Positions 15,466-24,805 of a stretch of DNA of 64,000 bases are shown piece after piece. How positions within the stretch are numbered: the stretch's first letter is position 1; each line of letters begins with the position of its first letter. This stretch comes from Archangium sp. (lineage in GTDB: Bacteria > Myxococcota > Myxococcia > Myxococcales > Myxococcaceae): positions 62,001-126,000 of the forward strand of contig JAUYRZ010000085.1 of the NCBI GenBank assembly GCA_030695565.1. Reading direction: 5' to 3'. A program made the translations under genes and the position numbers. The notes under the pieces were generated by a model. It was given only the letters and a program-made list of their open reading frames with translations, was not told the DNA's origin and ran no database searches.

Positions 15466-17889
15466 ATGAAGCTCTTTTCCCGACTCCGCTCGACTGCCGT
15501 GCTGGCCGCTTTCAGCTGCGCAGCCATGGTTCAGACGTCTTGCCTGCCCACGCTCGAGGGCTACGACATCAACCTCGCGGGCCAGCAGGTGCGCCTGACG
15601 ATGTTGCACACCTCAGACCTTCACTCGCGTCTGTTGCCGTACGACTTCAACCCGCTCAAGACCGACACCGACCTGGGCATGATCCCCGAAGCGGGTCCGT
15701 TCGGCGGCGCTACCCGAATGGCCGCGCTGATCAAGACGGAGCGCGCGCGCGCGGACCGGGTGATCCACCTCGACTCGGGCGACTCGTTTCAGGGCGCGCC
15801 CATCTACAACCTCAACCTCGGCGAGGTTGAGTACAAGTTCCTCTCGATGGTCGGCCTCGATGCGGCCGTGATCGGCAACCACGAGTTCGACTCAGGGGCG
15901 GCCAACTTCACCAAGCAGGCGCGTGACGCCGCGCGCTTCCCGCTGCTCGCCGCCAACTACCAGTGGGAAGACATCAGCCAGCCCGGCAGCAACGGCACCG
16001 CGCTCTACGCCGCGCCCTACACCATCAAGAACGTGGGCGGCCTGCGCGTGGGGATCATCGGGCTGGCCAACTTCGGCTCGCTCAACTCCATCGTCGAGCA
16101 GGGCAACTCGCTGCAGGTGATCCCCCTCGAGCAAAACGAGGTCGTGCGCAACTACGTGCAGTTCATCCGCGGCTCGGTCGACGTGATCCTGATCACCAGC
16201 CACGCCGGCCTGACCGAAGACCAGGATCTCATCGAGGGCTACGAGGCCTTCTACGAGTGGAACCTCGCCAAGAGCTTCGTCGAGCGCACCGAGCTGCCGT
16301 GGGAAGTGCTGGAGTGGTTCGGCGACGAGTTCGCCTCCGACTCCGTGGTGCGGGTGCGCGTGCCCGGCGTGGAGGGCATCGACGCCATCCTCGGCGGCCA
16401 CCTGCACATCGTGCTCAACCCGCCGCAGCGCCTCACCGACCCCGCGGGCCGCGCGGTGCTGCTGAGCCACGGCGGCGCCTTCTCGAAGTACCTCGGGCGC
16501 ATCGACGCCGTCATCCAGATGCCGCCTGAGGGTGAAGGCCGCGTCGAAGGCGGCGAGATCGTCAGCTTCGAGCACCAGATCTTCCCCATCGATTCGTTGT
16601 GGTGCAACGACGGGCTGCGCGCCCTGTACCGCTCGCAGTTCTGGGGAGCAGGCGAGTTCATGGCCGACCCCCGCGTCAAGGCCGGCATCGACGCGTGCAA
16701 GCTGCAGGAGGACAAGGAGACCACCGAGCTGCTGGTGCCCTACATCACCGAGCTCGACGTGAAGCTGAACCTCACCTCGCTCTTCGCTTACGCGCCCCGC
16801 AACATCGAGCGTCGCAACAACGCCTCGGGTGGCGACAGCCCGCTGGGCAACATCCTCGCTGACTCCATGCGCCGCCGTCAGGGTGTGGAGGCCGAGGTGG
16901 CCCTGAGCAACTCGCTGGGCATTCGCGACAACCTGTACGCCGGGCCGCTCACGCAAGAGGCGATGTTCAACGTCTTCCCCTTCGAGAACACCGTCAACGT
17001 GATGTTCCTCTCGGGCAGTGAAATGCAGGAGCTCTTCGACTTCATCGCCGAGCGCTCCGCCGAGCGTGGCTGCGGCGCCCAGGCCCAGGTCTCGGGCGTG
17101 CGCTTCACGATGGACTGCGCGCAGGCGCAGCTCAACAACATCAGGACGCCGTGCGATCCCGCGGGCGACGCCAGCGAATGCCCGGCGGGCGACCGCACCG
17201 GCCGCGCGCCCTGGCAGTGCCTGTCTGACGAGACCTCGCCGGCAGGTGGGCGTTGCTGGGCGCACCCGGGCACCAACATCAGCATCAACGGCAACCCGTT
17301 GAGCATCAACGAGACGTACCGCGTGGCGGTCAACGACTACATCGCGCGCGGTGGCTCTGGCTTCCTGGTGCTCAAGCGCAACACCACCCGCATCGAGACG
17401 GGCATTCCGCTGCGTGACTCGGTGGTCGGCTACATGCAGAACTTCTGCAGCTGCGACGAGATCCTCGCGGCCCGCACCGATGCCGCGGGCAACATTCTGG
17501 GGGGCAAGGGCCAGCCGTGCGGCAACCGCGACCCGCTCATGCCGTCGCGCTGGGTGGTCGAGGCGCAGGAGCTCTCGTTCTGCACGCAGACCGCCGCCTT
17601 CCGTGACTCGCTCTACCAAGCCCGCGGCGCGTGCAGTTGTTACGACGTCTTCCGCAAAGACGCCGCGACCTGCCAGAACGGCGGCGACTTCACGGCCCAG
17701 CTCGCTGACTGTCAGGCCGCGTTGCCCGCGGGCCCCACGCTCGGCCGCTGCACCTGCCGGCAAGCGCTCCTGGGTGATCCGCTGTGCGGCAACGTGACGC
17801 GCGCGGTGCGAAACTTCTGTGAGAACCCCACCAAGCTACCGGTCGCCGTCGGCACGGATGACGGGCGTATCCAACGGAGGGTCAAGTGA
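15466..17889 (+). CDS. UshA-like 5'-nucleotidase/metallophosphatase lipoprotein, Cys-rich
   Basis: An 807-residue exported lipoprotein (lipobox VQTSC, Cys26). The N-terminal calcineurin-like metal site is complete: HTSDLHSR, DSGDSFQG, GNHEFDSG, TSHAGLTED and GGHLHI. The C-terminal nucleotidase domain begins near residue 450 with NNASGGDSPLGNILADSMRR. Inserted near residues 540-605 is a stretch with six cysteines (MDCAQ, TPCDP, SECPAG, WQCLS, RCW), and the last ~150 residues hold over a dozen more. These are absent from UshA itself. Such enzymes hydrolyse nucleotides outside the cytoplasm. The stop overlaps the next lipoprotein gene (TGATG). Confidence 0.87.
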   Translation: MKLFSRLRSTAVLAAFSCAAMVQTSCLPTLEGYDINLAGQQVRLTMLHTSDLHSRLLPYDFNPLKTDTDLGMIPEAGPFGGATRMAALIKTERARADRVIHLDSGDSFQGAPIYNLNLGEVEYKFLSMVGLDAAVIGNHEFDSGAANFTKQARDAARFPLLAANYQWEDISQPGSNGTALYAAPYTIKNVGGLRVGIIGLANFGSLNSIVEQGNSLQVIPLEQNEVVRNYVQFIRGSVDVILITSHAGLTEDQDLIEGYEAFYEWNLAKSFVERTELPWEVLEWFGDEFASDSVVRVRVPGVEGIDAILGGHLHIVLNPPQRLTDPAGRAVLLSHGGAFSKYLGRIDAVIQMPPEGEGRVEGGEIVSFEHQIFPIDSLWCNDGLRALYRSQFWGAGEFMADPRVKAGIDACKLQEDKETTELLVPYITELDVKLNLTSLFAYAPRNIERRNNASGGDSPLGNILADSMRRRQGVEAEVALSNSLGIRDNLYAGPLTQEAMFNVFPFENTVNVMFLSGSEMQELFDFIAERSAERGCGAQAQVSGVRFTMDCAQAQLNNIRTPCDPAGDASECPAGDRTGRAPWQCLSDETSPAGGRCWAHPGTNISINGNPLSINETYRVAVNDYIARGGSGFLVLKRNTTRIETGIPLRDSVVGYMQNFCSCDEILAARTDAAGNILGGKGQPCGNRDPLMPSRWVVEAQELSFCTQTAAFRDSLYQARGACSCYDVFRKDAATCQNGGDFTAQLADCQAALPAGPTLGRCTCRQALLGDPLCGNVTRAVRNFCENPTKLPVAVGTDDGRIQRRVK

Positions 17890-20141
17890 TGAACCGCTCT
17901 GTTTCCAGGCTCGCCTGCGGTGTGCTGACGCTGGTGCTGACCGCCTGCCCGCTCGAGCAAGCGCCGCCGCCCAATGCGATGAGCAGCTTCAAGGTGACCG
18001 TGCTCGGCGTCTTCGAGCGCGTGGGCAACACCCGCTCCGCGCTGCCCGTGGTGGCGCCCTGCGTGCTGCGCTACGGCAGCCAGGCCGCCGTGCCCCAGGA
18101 AGCCAAGGGCAAAGAAGACTGCCGCTACGTGATCCCGCGCGGCGAGGCGGAGTTCGACGTCGAAGCCCACGCGGTGGCCATCGATGGTCAGCCGTACGAC
18201 GACTTCAACGGGTCGGTCAGCTTTCGAGTGGTGCCAGGCGATCTCCCGAACAACCTGCGGGCGCGCTGGTCTCTGGCGGAGCTCGGGCAGGTCAAGGCCA
18301 CGGTGCGGGCCGTCTCTCCGTACGGTGAAGCGCGGGTCTGGGTGGAAGACGCGCCCCCGCGGAACATCTACGACGGCGGTGTGGTGGCGCAGGAAGAGCT
18401 GCCCCCTGAGCCCGTCGCGCCTCTCAAGCGCACCTTCGCGTCGGGCACCTCCGACCCGATCTATTTCGCCGACCAGACGCTCCAGTCGATCCAGATGCCG
18501 GGCGAGCTGGACAACCGGGGCTCTCCGTTCTCGGGCAACTTCGTGATGGTGGGCAAGAACGCGGGCTCGGTGCCGCTCCAGCAGAACTGCGCCGACGACC
18601 CGGCTCGCAATGGCCGCGACTCCCTGATGGTGATCACCGGCCTCGACCCCGCCGGCTTCTTCGTCACCGACATCTCGGCCTGCCGGGTGGTCGAGCAGCT
18701 GTCCGACAACGCCGGGGCCAGCGTGCGTGCAGCGAACGTCGAACCGCCCGAGCCGTGCTGGCTCACCGCGGCTGACGGTGGGCGCGAAGAGAACCTCGAC
18801 GGCGGCCCCGGGCGCTGCAACATCTCGGAGCGCGCGTGCACCCGCAGGTCGCAGTGCCCCGGCTACAGCCCGGGCACCTTCGCCTCGATCTTCGTCTACA
18901 ACTACAACTTCCCCGACAACCTCGACGAAGGTGACCTGCTCTTCACCCTCTCGGGCGGCATCCAGGAGTTCACCTCGACCACGCAGCTCGTCTTCCCCTC
19001 GTGGACCACCGCCGAGCGGGTTCGCCGCCTGCCCGAGGATCAGTGGGACAAGTGGCTGCAGTACGCCCGGCCCTACGACATCACCGGCCGCACGTGCGGG
19101 CAGGACAACGTCGAAGACATCTACTTCGCCGACGCGCTCTGCGGGCAGAACCGGCGCAACCTCAAGCTGGAGAGCCTGGAGTCGGGGCTGGTGCGGCTGC
19201 GGCGCGTGCGCTTCCCCAAGCGGTTTCAGAACTGCGACTTCAACGCGAACGGCTCGGTGCCTTTCTTCTGCGACAACGCGCAGGGCCGCGTCTGGGACAC
19301 CTGCAGCTTCGACGCTCCGGAGCCCGAGGCCGACCGCATCGAGCGCACCTGCCATCACGATTGCGTGGTCGGCCTGGGCGAGAACGCGGGCACCATCTGC
19401 AGCGAGCAGGCGACCTTCCGTGGCTTCGGTCAATACGTGGTCGAGATGGCGGCGCCCGGCCCCTCGGCGCTGGGTCTCGATGATTCGTTGCCCCAGCGCG
19501 TGAAGACCGCGGTGGCCAGGTTGTATGTGCCACCGCCGGTGCGTGATGCGGGCATGCCCGACGCGGGCACCGGTGATGCGGGCGAGGCCGATGGCGGCGA
19601 GACCGATGGCGGTGAGGTGGATGGCGGAGTGGATGCCGGCATCGACGCGGGTGTTCCCCAGAATCCGTCGACGCGGCTGACCGCGTTCTTCCCCGGCGTG
19701 CAGGTGGCGGTCACCTGCGACCAGCCGGCGCACTACCGGGTGGGCGGGAGCAACGTGGTCGCCTCCGCAGCCGACGCGGTGATCGCGCCGGGCCAGATCG
19801 TGCGCGTGACCTTCGACTCAGCCAACTCGGCCATCGCCTTCCAGGCGATCAGCGCCCAGGCCACCTGCACCGTGGGGCAGAGCGCGCGCACCCGCATCAA
19901 CCTGATGACCCGTGACGCGGTGCCCGAGCTCGAGCCCGACTGCAACGAGGCCGACCCCGACGAGGAGCGCGCGAAGCAGTGCCAGTACCTGCGTGGCGCC
20001 GAGTTCGACGTCATCGGCCACCTGCGCCAGGCGCAGCCGGCCCGCCCCCGGTGGATCGTGCTCCCCCGCGCGCCCGACGACCTCTGTTGCTACCCCGGCC
20101 CGGGCCTGCAGTGCCCTCGCCCGATTCAGCCGTGCCCCTGA
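17889..20141 (+). CDS. Large lipoprotein with Asp/Gly/Ala linker
   Basis: A 750-residue lipoprotein of unknown function. The lipobox is VLTAC (Cys near residue 19). There are about 20 cysteines spread through the body, and near residue 555 a repetitive acidic linker (DAGTGDAGEADGGETDGGEV) of the type common in myxobacterial secreted proteins. The C-terminal part after the linker is a separate ~170-residue domain ending in CYPGPGLQCPRPIQPCP. ATG 17889 overlaps the nucleotidase stop by one base, so the two are co-translated. Together with the barrel protein downstream it forms a surface-directed three-gene unit. Confidence 0.7.
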   Translation: MNRSVSRLACGVLTLVLTACPLEQAPPPNAMSSFKVTVLGVFERVGNTRSALPVVAPCVLRYGSQAAVPQEAKGKEDCRYVIPRGEAEFDVEAHAVAIDGQPYDDFNGSVSFRVVPGDLPNNLRARWSLAELGQVKATVRAVSPYGEARVWVEDAPPRNIYDGGVVAQEELPPEPVAPLKRTFASGTSDPIYFADQTLQSIQMPGELDNRGSPFSGNFVMVGKNAGSVPLQQNCADDPARNGRDSLMVITGLDPAGFFVTDISACRVVEQLSDNAGASVRAANVEPPEPCWLTAADGGREENLDGGPGRCNISERACTRRSQCPGYSPGTFASIFVYNYNFPDNLDEGDLLFTLSGGIQEFTSTTQLVFPSWTTAERVRRLPEDQWDKWLQYARPYDITGRTCGQDNVEDIYFADALCGQNRRNLKLESLESGLVRLRRVRFPKRFQNCDFNANGSVPFFCDNAQGRVWDTCSFDAPEPEADRIERTCHHDCVVGLGENAGTICSEQATFRGFGQYVVEMAAPGPSALGLDDSLPQRVKTAVARLYVPPPVRDAGMPDAGTGDAGEADGGETDGGEVDGGVDAGIDAGVPQNPSTRLTAFFPGVQVAVTCDQPAHYRVGGSNVVASAADAVIAPGQIVRVTFDSANSAIAFQAISAQATCTVGQSARTRINLMTRDAVPELEPDCNEADPDEERAKQCQYLRGAEFDVIGHLRQAQPARPRWIVLPRAPDDLCCYPGPGLQCPRPIQPCP

Positions 20142-20174
20142 TTTCGAATTGAAGTTTGAAGTTCCTGTCGTGGA

Positions 20175-20200
20175 GGGCCCGCCCCCCGGGCCCGGGAGAG
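20175..20200 (+). promoter_or_regulatory. GC hairpin abutting the ribosome site of a TTG-start gene
   Basis: GGGCCCG-CCCCC-CGGGCCC (20175-20193) is a perfect 7-bp all-GC hairpin. It is followed at once by GGGAGAG (20194-20200), the Shine-Dalgarno sequence of TTG 20205. It could reduce translation of the barrel protein relative to the two lipoproteins upstream, or act as a 3' stability element for the upstream message. Confidence 0.45.
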
Positions 20201-20204
20201 AACA

Positions 20205-21734
20205 TTGAAGCTGGTATTCAGGTGTGTCGCCCTCGTGGCGATGGTGTCGAGCGCAGCGATCGCCGGTGACTTCATCGATACGCGCATCGCGTTCGCGGTC
20301 GCCAACTCCAACGTGTTCGTGCAGCCCGGCGAGACGACGCCCAGCGAACCGGGCACCGGCTTCGGCGCCGCGCGGCAGAACACGCAGTTCTACGACAACT
20401 TCAATACGCGCTTCACCGGGTTCGAGACGCTCTCGAACATCTCGCTCTACAAGAAGAGCTTCAGCTTCTTCGAGGGGTTCGAGGCGGAGGCGGCGCTCAA
20501 CATCAACCTCCTGACCAACCCCTCGGGGGCGATCAACCTCTTCGACAACGCCAGCTTCGTGAAGGTGAACTACCGGCCGCCGGGCTGGGGTCAGAAAGAA
20601 GACATCTCGCTGACCGGCTTCCCGGTGTCGGCCGATCGTTTCCGCCTCGGCTACGCGTGGAAGGTGTCGTGGGGTGGTGACGCGGCGTTCACGTACAACC
20701 AGGGCCCCGGTCTCTCGACGACGGGCCGCCCCGCCGCCGTTCCCGGCGCCAAGTTTCAGATCACCCGCGAGCGTTGGTACGCCTTCGTGGGCGCCAAGAC
20801 GGGCTTGCTGCTCAACCGGCTCAACGCGAACCAGGAGCGGCAGTACGGCGTGTTGTTCGGCGGCGGCATCGACCTGCTGAGCAACCTCCGCCTCGAGGCC
20901 AACGGCGGCTACTTCACCCGCGGGGTCAACCCGGTGCTGGCCGACCTCGGCGTGCGCGCTTCGGTGAACGCGCTGGGTGGCTCGATGCAGCTGAGCCTCT
21001 TCTCCGACACCATTCTTCCGTCGCTCGATCTGCGGCTCTACAAGAACGATCCCGACGTGGCGCAGAAGTTCTTCCGCCCCGAGAACTACCCGGGAGGCTT
21101 GAGCTACCAGCTCTCTCTCGAAGGCAGCTTCCTCGGGCAGACGCTGGCCAACCCCGAGCGTTTCGCGTCGACCCGGTTGCAGCCGGCTGCTGCGCTCGCC
21201 CTGCAGGCGCGGTTCAAGTACGACTTCTGGCGTTTCTACGCGATCGGCCTGATGCGCACGCTCTCGTTCATTCAGTTCGACGTGCCCGGCGTGCGGCCGT
21301 ACACCGACTACTCGGATGGCGACGAGGTCACCCCTGAGATGTGGATCGCCGTCGGCGGAGATCGGTTTCTGCCGCAGCAGCACCTGACGATCGGCATCGT
21401 GTTCGGCGTGCAGTCCACCGCCTCGCGCACCAGCCCCGATCTCGGCGGCGGCAACAACCCGCCTGCAGCGTTCCTGGGCACGCGCACGCAGGTCTACCGC
21501 AACGTGAACGACCCCTCGACGCTGCCCGAAGGCGACAACCCCGTTCCGATTTTCTCGGTGAAGGGCACCTTCAAGCTCGACATCACCGAGTACTTCGCGG
21601 CGTTGGGCGAGGTCTTCTACAACTACGACAACAACCGCGTGACCTTCCGCGACTCGGTCGCGCTGATCAGCCAGCCGGTGTACCAGCAGGCGAACCAGCT
21701 GGGCTTCAACCTGGTGATGCAGGCGCGGTTCTAA
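20205..21734 (+). CDS. Probable outer-membrane beta-barrel protein
   Basis: A 509-residue exported protein. The signal peptide reads LKLVFRCVALVAMVSSAAIAGDF from a TTG start; the downstream hairpin-linked GGGAGAG supports that start. The mature part is rich in alternating aromatic/hydrophobic strands with Tyr/Phe and ends FNLVMQARF, with a terminal Phe as in many outer-membrane barrels. No known family is recognised. It follows two coupled lipoprotein genes at 63 bases and may provide their surface channel or anchor (inference). Confidence 0.6.
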   Translation: MKLVFRCVALVAMVSSAAIAGDFIDTRIAFAVANSNVFVQPGETTPSEPGTGFGAARQNTQFYDNFNTRFTGFETLSNISLYKKSFSFFEGFEAEAALNINLLTNPSGAINLFDNASFVKVNYRPPGWGQKEDISLTGFPVSADRFRLGYAWKVSWGGDAAFTYNQGPGLSTTGRPAAVPGAKFQITRERWYAFVGAKTGLLLNRLNANQERQYGVLFGGGIDLLSNLRLEANGGYFTRGVNPVLADLGVRASVNALGGSMQLSLFSDTILPSLDLRLYKNDPDVAQKFFRPENYPGGLSYQLSLEGSFLGQTLANPERFASTRLQPAAALALQARFKYDFWRFYAIGLMRTLSFIQFDVPGVRPYTDYSDGDEVTPEMWIAVGGDRFLPQQHLTIGIVFGVQSTASRTSPDLGGGNNPPAAFLGTRTQVYRNVNDPSTLPEGDNPVPIFSVKGTFKLDITEYFAALGEVFYNYDNNRVTFRDSVALISQPVYQQANQLGFNLVMQARF

Positions 21735-21742
21735 GCACTGCG

Positions 21743-21766
21743 CTCACTCTCCCGAAGGGAGAGGGG
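21743..21766. repeat. Dispersed repeat, copy 4 (core only)
   Basis: CTCTCCC-GAA-GGGAGAG lies in the 33-base gap between the convergent barrel gene and the acyl-CoA dehydrogenase gene. Only the palindromic core is present. Confidence 0.7.
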
Positions 21767-21767
21767 A

Positions 21768-22919
21768 TCAAAGCCCGAGCTGCTTGGCGATGATCTCGTT
21801 CATGATCTCGCTGGTGCCGCCGCCGATGGGGCCCAGGCGCGCGTCACGCCAGTGCCGCTGAATGTCGAACTCCATCATGTAGCCCGCGCCGCCGTGCAGC
21901 TGCAGTGACTGGTCTGCCAGCCTGCAGCACATCTCGGTGGCCACCTTCTTGGCCATCGCGGTCTGACCGAGCGCCCACTCGCCCGCCGCGTGCAAGCGGA
22001 GCGCGTGGTAGGTGAGCTGCCGAGCCGCCTCGAGATCCGTCGCCATCTCGGCCAGCTTGTGTTTGGTGACCTGAAACTTCGCCACCGCCTGCCCGAAGGC
22101 TTCGCGGTTCTTCGTGAACTCGATCACAGTCTGGAGAATGTCGTCGGCCGCGCCGACAGCGCCGAGCGCCAGTGACAGGCGCTCCCACTGGAAGTTGCCC
22201 ATGATCTGCGAGAAGCCGCCGCCTTCGGTGCCCAGCAGCGCCTCCCCCGGAATGCGGCAGTCTTCGAAGTGCAGCTCGGCGGTGTCCGACGCGCGCCAGC
22301 CCAGCTTCTGCAGCTTCTTGCTCACGATGAAACCCGGCGTACCCTTCTCCACGATTAACATGGAGAGCCCCTTGTGGCCCTTCGTCACGTCGGTCTTCGC
22401 CGCGACGATCACGTAATCCGCGCGCACGCCGCTGGTGATGTACGTCTTGGCGCCGTTGAGCACCCAGCCCTCGCCTTCGCGCCTGGCGGTGGTCTTGAGG
22501 CCGGCGACGTCGCTGCCGCCGCTCGGTTCGGTCACCGCGAAGGCGCCGATCCACTCGCCCTTGATCGCCCGGGTGAGGTACCTCTGCTTCTGCGCATCGG
22601 TGCCAAAGAGATGAATGGGCCCGGTGGCGATGGTCATCTGCGCGCCCAGGCCCGCCGCCACCCCGCCCGAGCTGCTTTTGGAGAGCTCCTCGGTGGCGAC
22701 CGCTTCGAAGAAGAAGCCGGCATCCGACCCGCCGTACTTCTCTTCGTACTTCAGGCCGAACAGGCCGATCTCCGCCGCCTTCCCGTAGAGTTCCCGGGGG
22801 AATTCTTCGGCCGCTTCCCACTTCTGGATGTGCGGTTTGATCTCCCGCTGGACGAACTGGCGCACCGTGGCGCGGAACGCTTCATGCTCTTCCGAGTAGG
22901 TCTGGAATCCTGAACTCAT
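21768..22919 (-). CDS. Acyl-CoA dehydrogenase
   Basis: A 383-residue FAD enzyme that oxidises acyl-CoA to enoyl-CoA in fatty or branched acid breakdown. The ACAD signatures are both present: AFAVTEPSGGSDVAGL in the middle domain and QLHGGAGYMMEFDIQRHWRD at the C-terminus, followed by GGTSEIMNEIIAKQLGL, the usual end. Length is typical. The open frame runs on through the tRNA-Cys gene to 23447, which is not plausible; ATG 22919 gives the standard N-terminal helix. A tandem 18-base duplication sits at the start codon. The electron-transfer partner genes are not nearby. Confidence 0.93.
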   Translation of the reverse strand: MSSGFQTYSEEHEAFRATVRQFVQREIKPHIQKWEAAEEFPRELYGKAAEIGLFGLKYEEKYGGSDAGFFFEAVATEELSKSSSGGVAAGLGAQMTIATGPIHLFGTDAQKQRYLTRAIKGEWIGAFAVTEPSGGSDVAGLKTTARREGEGWVLNGAKTYITSGVRADYVIVAAKTDVTKGHKGLSMLIVEKGTPGFIVSKKLQKLGWRASDTAELHFEDCRIPGEALLGTEGGGFSQIMGNFQWERLSLALGAVGAADDILQTVIEFTKNREAFGQAVAKFQVTKHKLAEMATDLEAARQLTYHALRLHAAGEWALGQTAMAKKVATEMCCRLADQSLQLHGGAGYMMEFDIQRHWRDARLGPIGGGTSEIMNEIIAKQLGL

Positions 22920-22953
22920 GAACCCAAGAGAATCAATGAACCCAAGAGAATCA
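22918..22953. repeat. 18-base tandem duplication at the acyl-CoA dehydrogenase start
   Basis: ATGAACCCAAGAGAATCA occurs twice back-to-back (22918-22935, 22936-22953) and a third unit begins (ATGAA). The first unit overlaps the start codon of the minus-strand acyl-CoA dehydrogenase gene, so the duplication forms its 5' untranslated region. Confidence 0.9.
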
Positions 22954-22966
22954 ATGAATCGCACCC

Positions 22967-22997
22967 TTGACCAACACGAACAGCTGAGGCAGGTAAG
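22967..22997 (+). promoter_or_regulatory. Possible promoter for tRNA-Cys
   Basis: TTGACC (22967-22972) is a good -35 box. A -10 box at 17-18 bases is weak (AGGTAA). It lies about 40 bases upstream of the tRNA 5' end, at a reasonable distance. Confidence 0.35.
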
Positions 22998-23008
22998 GCC
23001 CTGATTTC

Positions 23009-23080
<72 letters not shown>

Positions 23081-23099
23081 CTTCGAAGTCTTCGAGTTC

Positions 23100-24734
23100 A
23101 TGCGAAGTGCGCTGTTCGCCACGTTGCTCTTCGCTCAGCTCGCCCGCGGTGGCGACGCTTTGGATCTCCCTCCCGCGCCCAGTGAGCTGACCAACAAGCG
23201 GCTCGACTTCAAGAGCGGCTCTCCGATCATTCCCGTGCGCCTGATGGAAGGCAGCACCGAGGTGACGCTGGTCGGCCGCGGGCGGCTGCGTTTCCGCCTG
23301 CCGGGTACGCCCGAACGATTGGTGGAAGGTCCTCCGGGCATGGCGTGGAAGATCAAGCGCGTCTCCGGCACGCCCGCATCGATCGTGGCGCGCATTCAGA
23401 TCGTGGAGATCCCCTTCGCCGACAAGCTGGGCCTCGCGCAGGCGCAAGAGGAGTGGTCGTCGCGCGGGCTCAGGCTCAAGTCGCAGATCCTCGGCGGGGT
23501 GTACGGCATCGCCGGCAAGGTGATCGACAACCGCCGCTACGTGCTGGTGGTCGATCAGCCCCCTGCCCCGCCCGAGTCACTCGCCGCGCAGCAGGCCGAC
23601 ATCTTGAAGAAGTTTTCGGTGCGCACCTCGCTGCTGGAAGACGTGAAGGTCAAGGGCACCATCAAGTTCGAGCTGGTCGATGGCACGGGCAACGTCACCG
23701 CCACCGTCGATGGGCAGCTCACCGCCGAGTCACCCGATGGCGCGCCGATCGAAGTGAAGCGGGTCGAGTTCGGGGTGGGCTACGACTTCCACAACTTCGA
23801 AGACCGCGCCTTCCGCGGCAGCGTGCTGCTCACCGCCGATCGTTTCGGGAAGATCGCCGTGGTGAACCAGGTCGACCTCGAGGATCTGCTCAAGGGCCTG
23901 GTGCCCTCGGAGATCTTCGCCAAGGCCCACGCCGAAGCGCTCAAGGCCCAGGCGGTGACGGCACGCGGAGAAGTGCTCGCGAAGATCGGCCTCAAGCACC
24001 TGGCCGACCCGTATCTGCTGTGCACCGAACAACACTGCGCGGTGTACCGGGGCGTGTCGGGTGAAGCGGCCACCACCAACGCAGCGGTCGAAGCCACCCG
24101 CGGTGAAGCCAGCTTCGACGCGAACGATCGCCTGGTCGACTCGGTGTACAGCGCGGTGTGTGGCGGCCACTCGGAGAACAACGAGATCGTCTGGGGCGGC
24201 GTGGCCAACGCCTCGTTGCGCGGCCGGCCCGACATCATGCCGGGCAAACCCACGCCTGCCTCCCCGAAGGAGCTCTCCAGGTTCCTCAGCACCGAGGCGC
24301 AGCACGCGTGCAAGGTCTCCAGCTTCGCCGCGCTCAGCAAGTACCGCTGGGAGAAACGTTTCACCGCGAAAGACGTCGACGACAAACTCGCGTCGTTCGC
24401 GGTGGGCAAGGTGATGGCGATGAACGTCACCGAACGCGGCGTCTCGGGGCGCGCGCGCCTGCTGCAGATTTCAGGTGAAGAAGGGGCCACCACCATTCGG
24501 GGAGAGCTCAACATTCGCCGCACCTTCGGCATGCTCAACAGCGCGATGTTCGAGCTCAAGGCCGAGAAGGATGCCAAAGGCCGGCCGGTCACCTGGATCT
24601 TCACCGGCGGCGGCTGGGGCCATGGGGTGGGCATGTGCCAGACCGGGGCGATCGGGCGGGCCGAAGCAGGCCAGACCTACCGCCAGATCCTCGACCACTA
24701 CTTCAATGGCGCGCAGGTCGCCCGAATCTACTGA
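23100..24734 (+). CDS. SpoIID/LytB-domain protein
   Basis: A 544-residue exported protein with a short signal peptide (MRSALFATLLFAQLARGGDA). The N-terminal ~230 residues contain a SpoIIB/SPOR-like or adaptor region. The SpoIID domain runs from about residue 255 (VNQVDLEDLLKGLVPSEIF, LKAQAVTARGEV) through CGGHSENN and ends with GGGWGHGVGMCQTGAIGRA and ILDHYF. SpoIID proteins cut glycan strands of denuded peptidoglycan or enhance amidases. The catalytic-site Glu in VPSEIF is present. It begins 20 bases after the tRNA-Cys gene, so it may be transcribed with it. Confidence 0.85.
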   Translation: MRSALFATLLFAQLARGGDALDLPPAPSELTNKRLDFKSGSPIIPVRLMEGSTEVTLVGRGRLRFRLPGTPERLVEGPPGMAWKIKRVSGTPASIVARIQIVEIPFADKLGLAQAQEEWSSRGLRLKSQILGGVYGIAGKVIDNRRYVLVVDQPPAPPESLAAQQADILKKFSVRTSLLEDVKVKGTIKFELVDGTGNVTATVDGQLTAESPDGAPIEVKRVEFGVGYDFHNFEDRAFRGSVLLTADRFGKIAVVNQVDLEDLLKGLVPSEIFAKAHAEALKAQAVTARGEVLAKIGLKHLADPYLLCTEQHCAVYRGVSGEAATTNAAVEATRGEASFDANDRLVDSVYSAVCGGHSENNEIVWGGVANASLRGRPDIMPGKPTPASPKELSRFLSTEAQHACKVSSFAALSKYRWEKRFTAKDVDDKLASFAVGKVMAMNVTERGVSGRARLLQISGEEGATTIRGELNIRRTFGMLNSAMFELKAEKDAKGRPVTWIFTGGGWGHGVGMCQTGAIGRAEAGQTYRQILDHYFNGAQVARIY

Positions 24735-24805
24735 TTTCATTGGATGATTCGGAGGGGCCCCGGGCTGCGAGGAACACCGCAGGCTCGTTATGATGTTCAC
24801 GACGC

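Noticed and set aside
15892-19733. Two long minus-strand open frames opposite the nucleotidase and lipoprotein genes
   Set aside because: Both are antisense shadows. The plus strand has signal peptides, catalytic motifs and a coupled start/stop.
24789-24794. TATGAT just upstream of the TonB-like gene as a leaderless promoter
   Set aside because: The hexamer is good but there is no -35 box at 15-19 bases; the single match is not enough.
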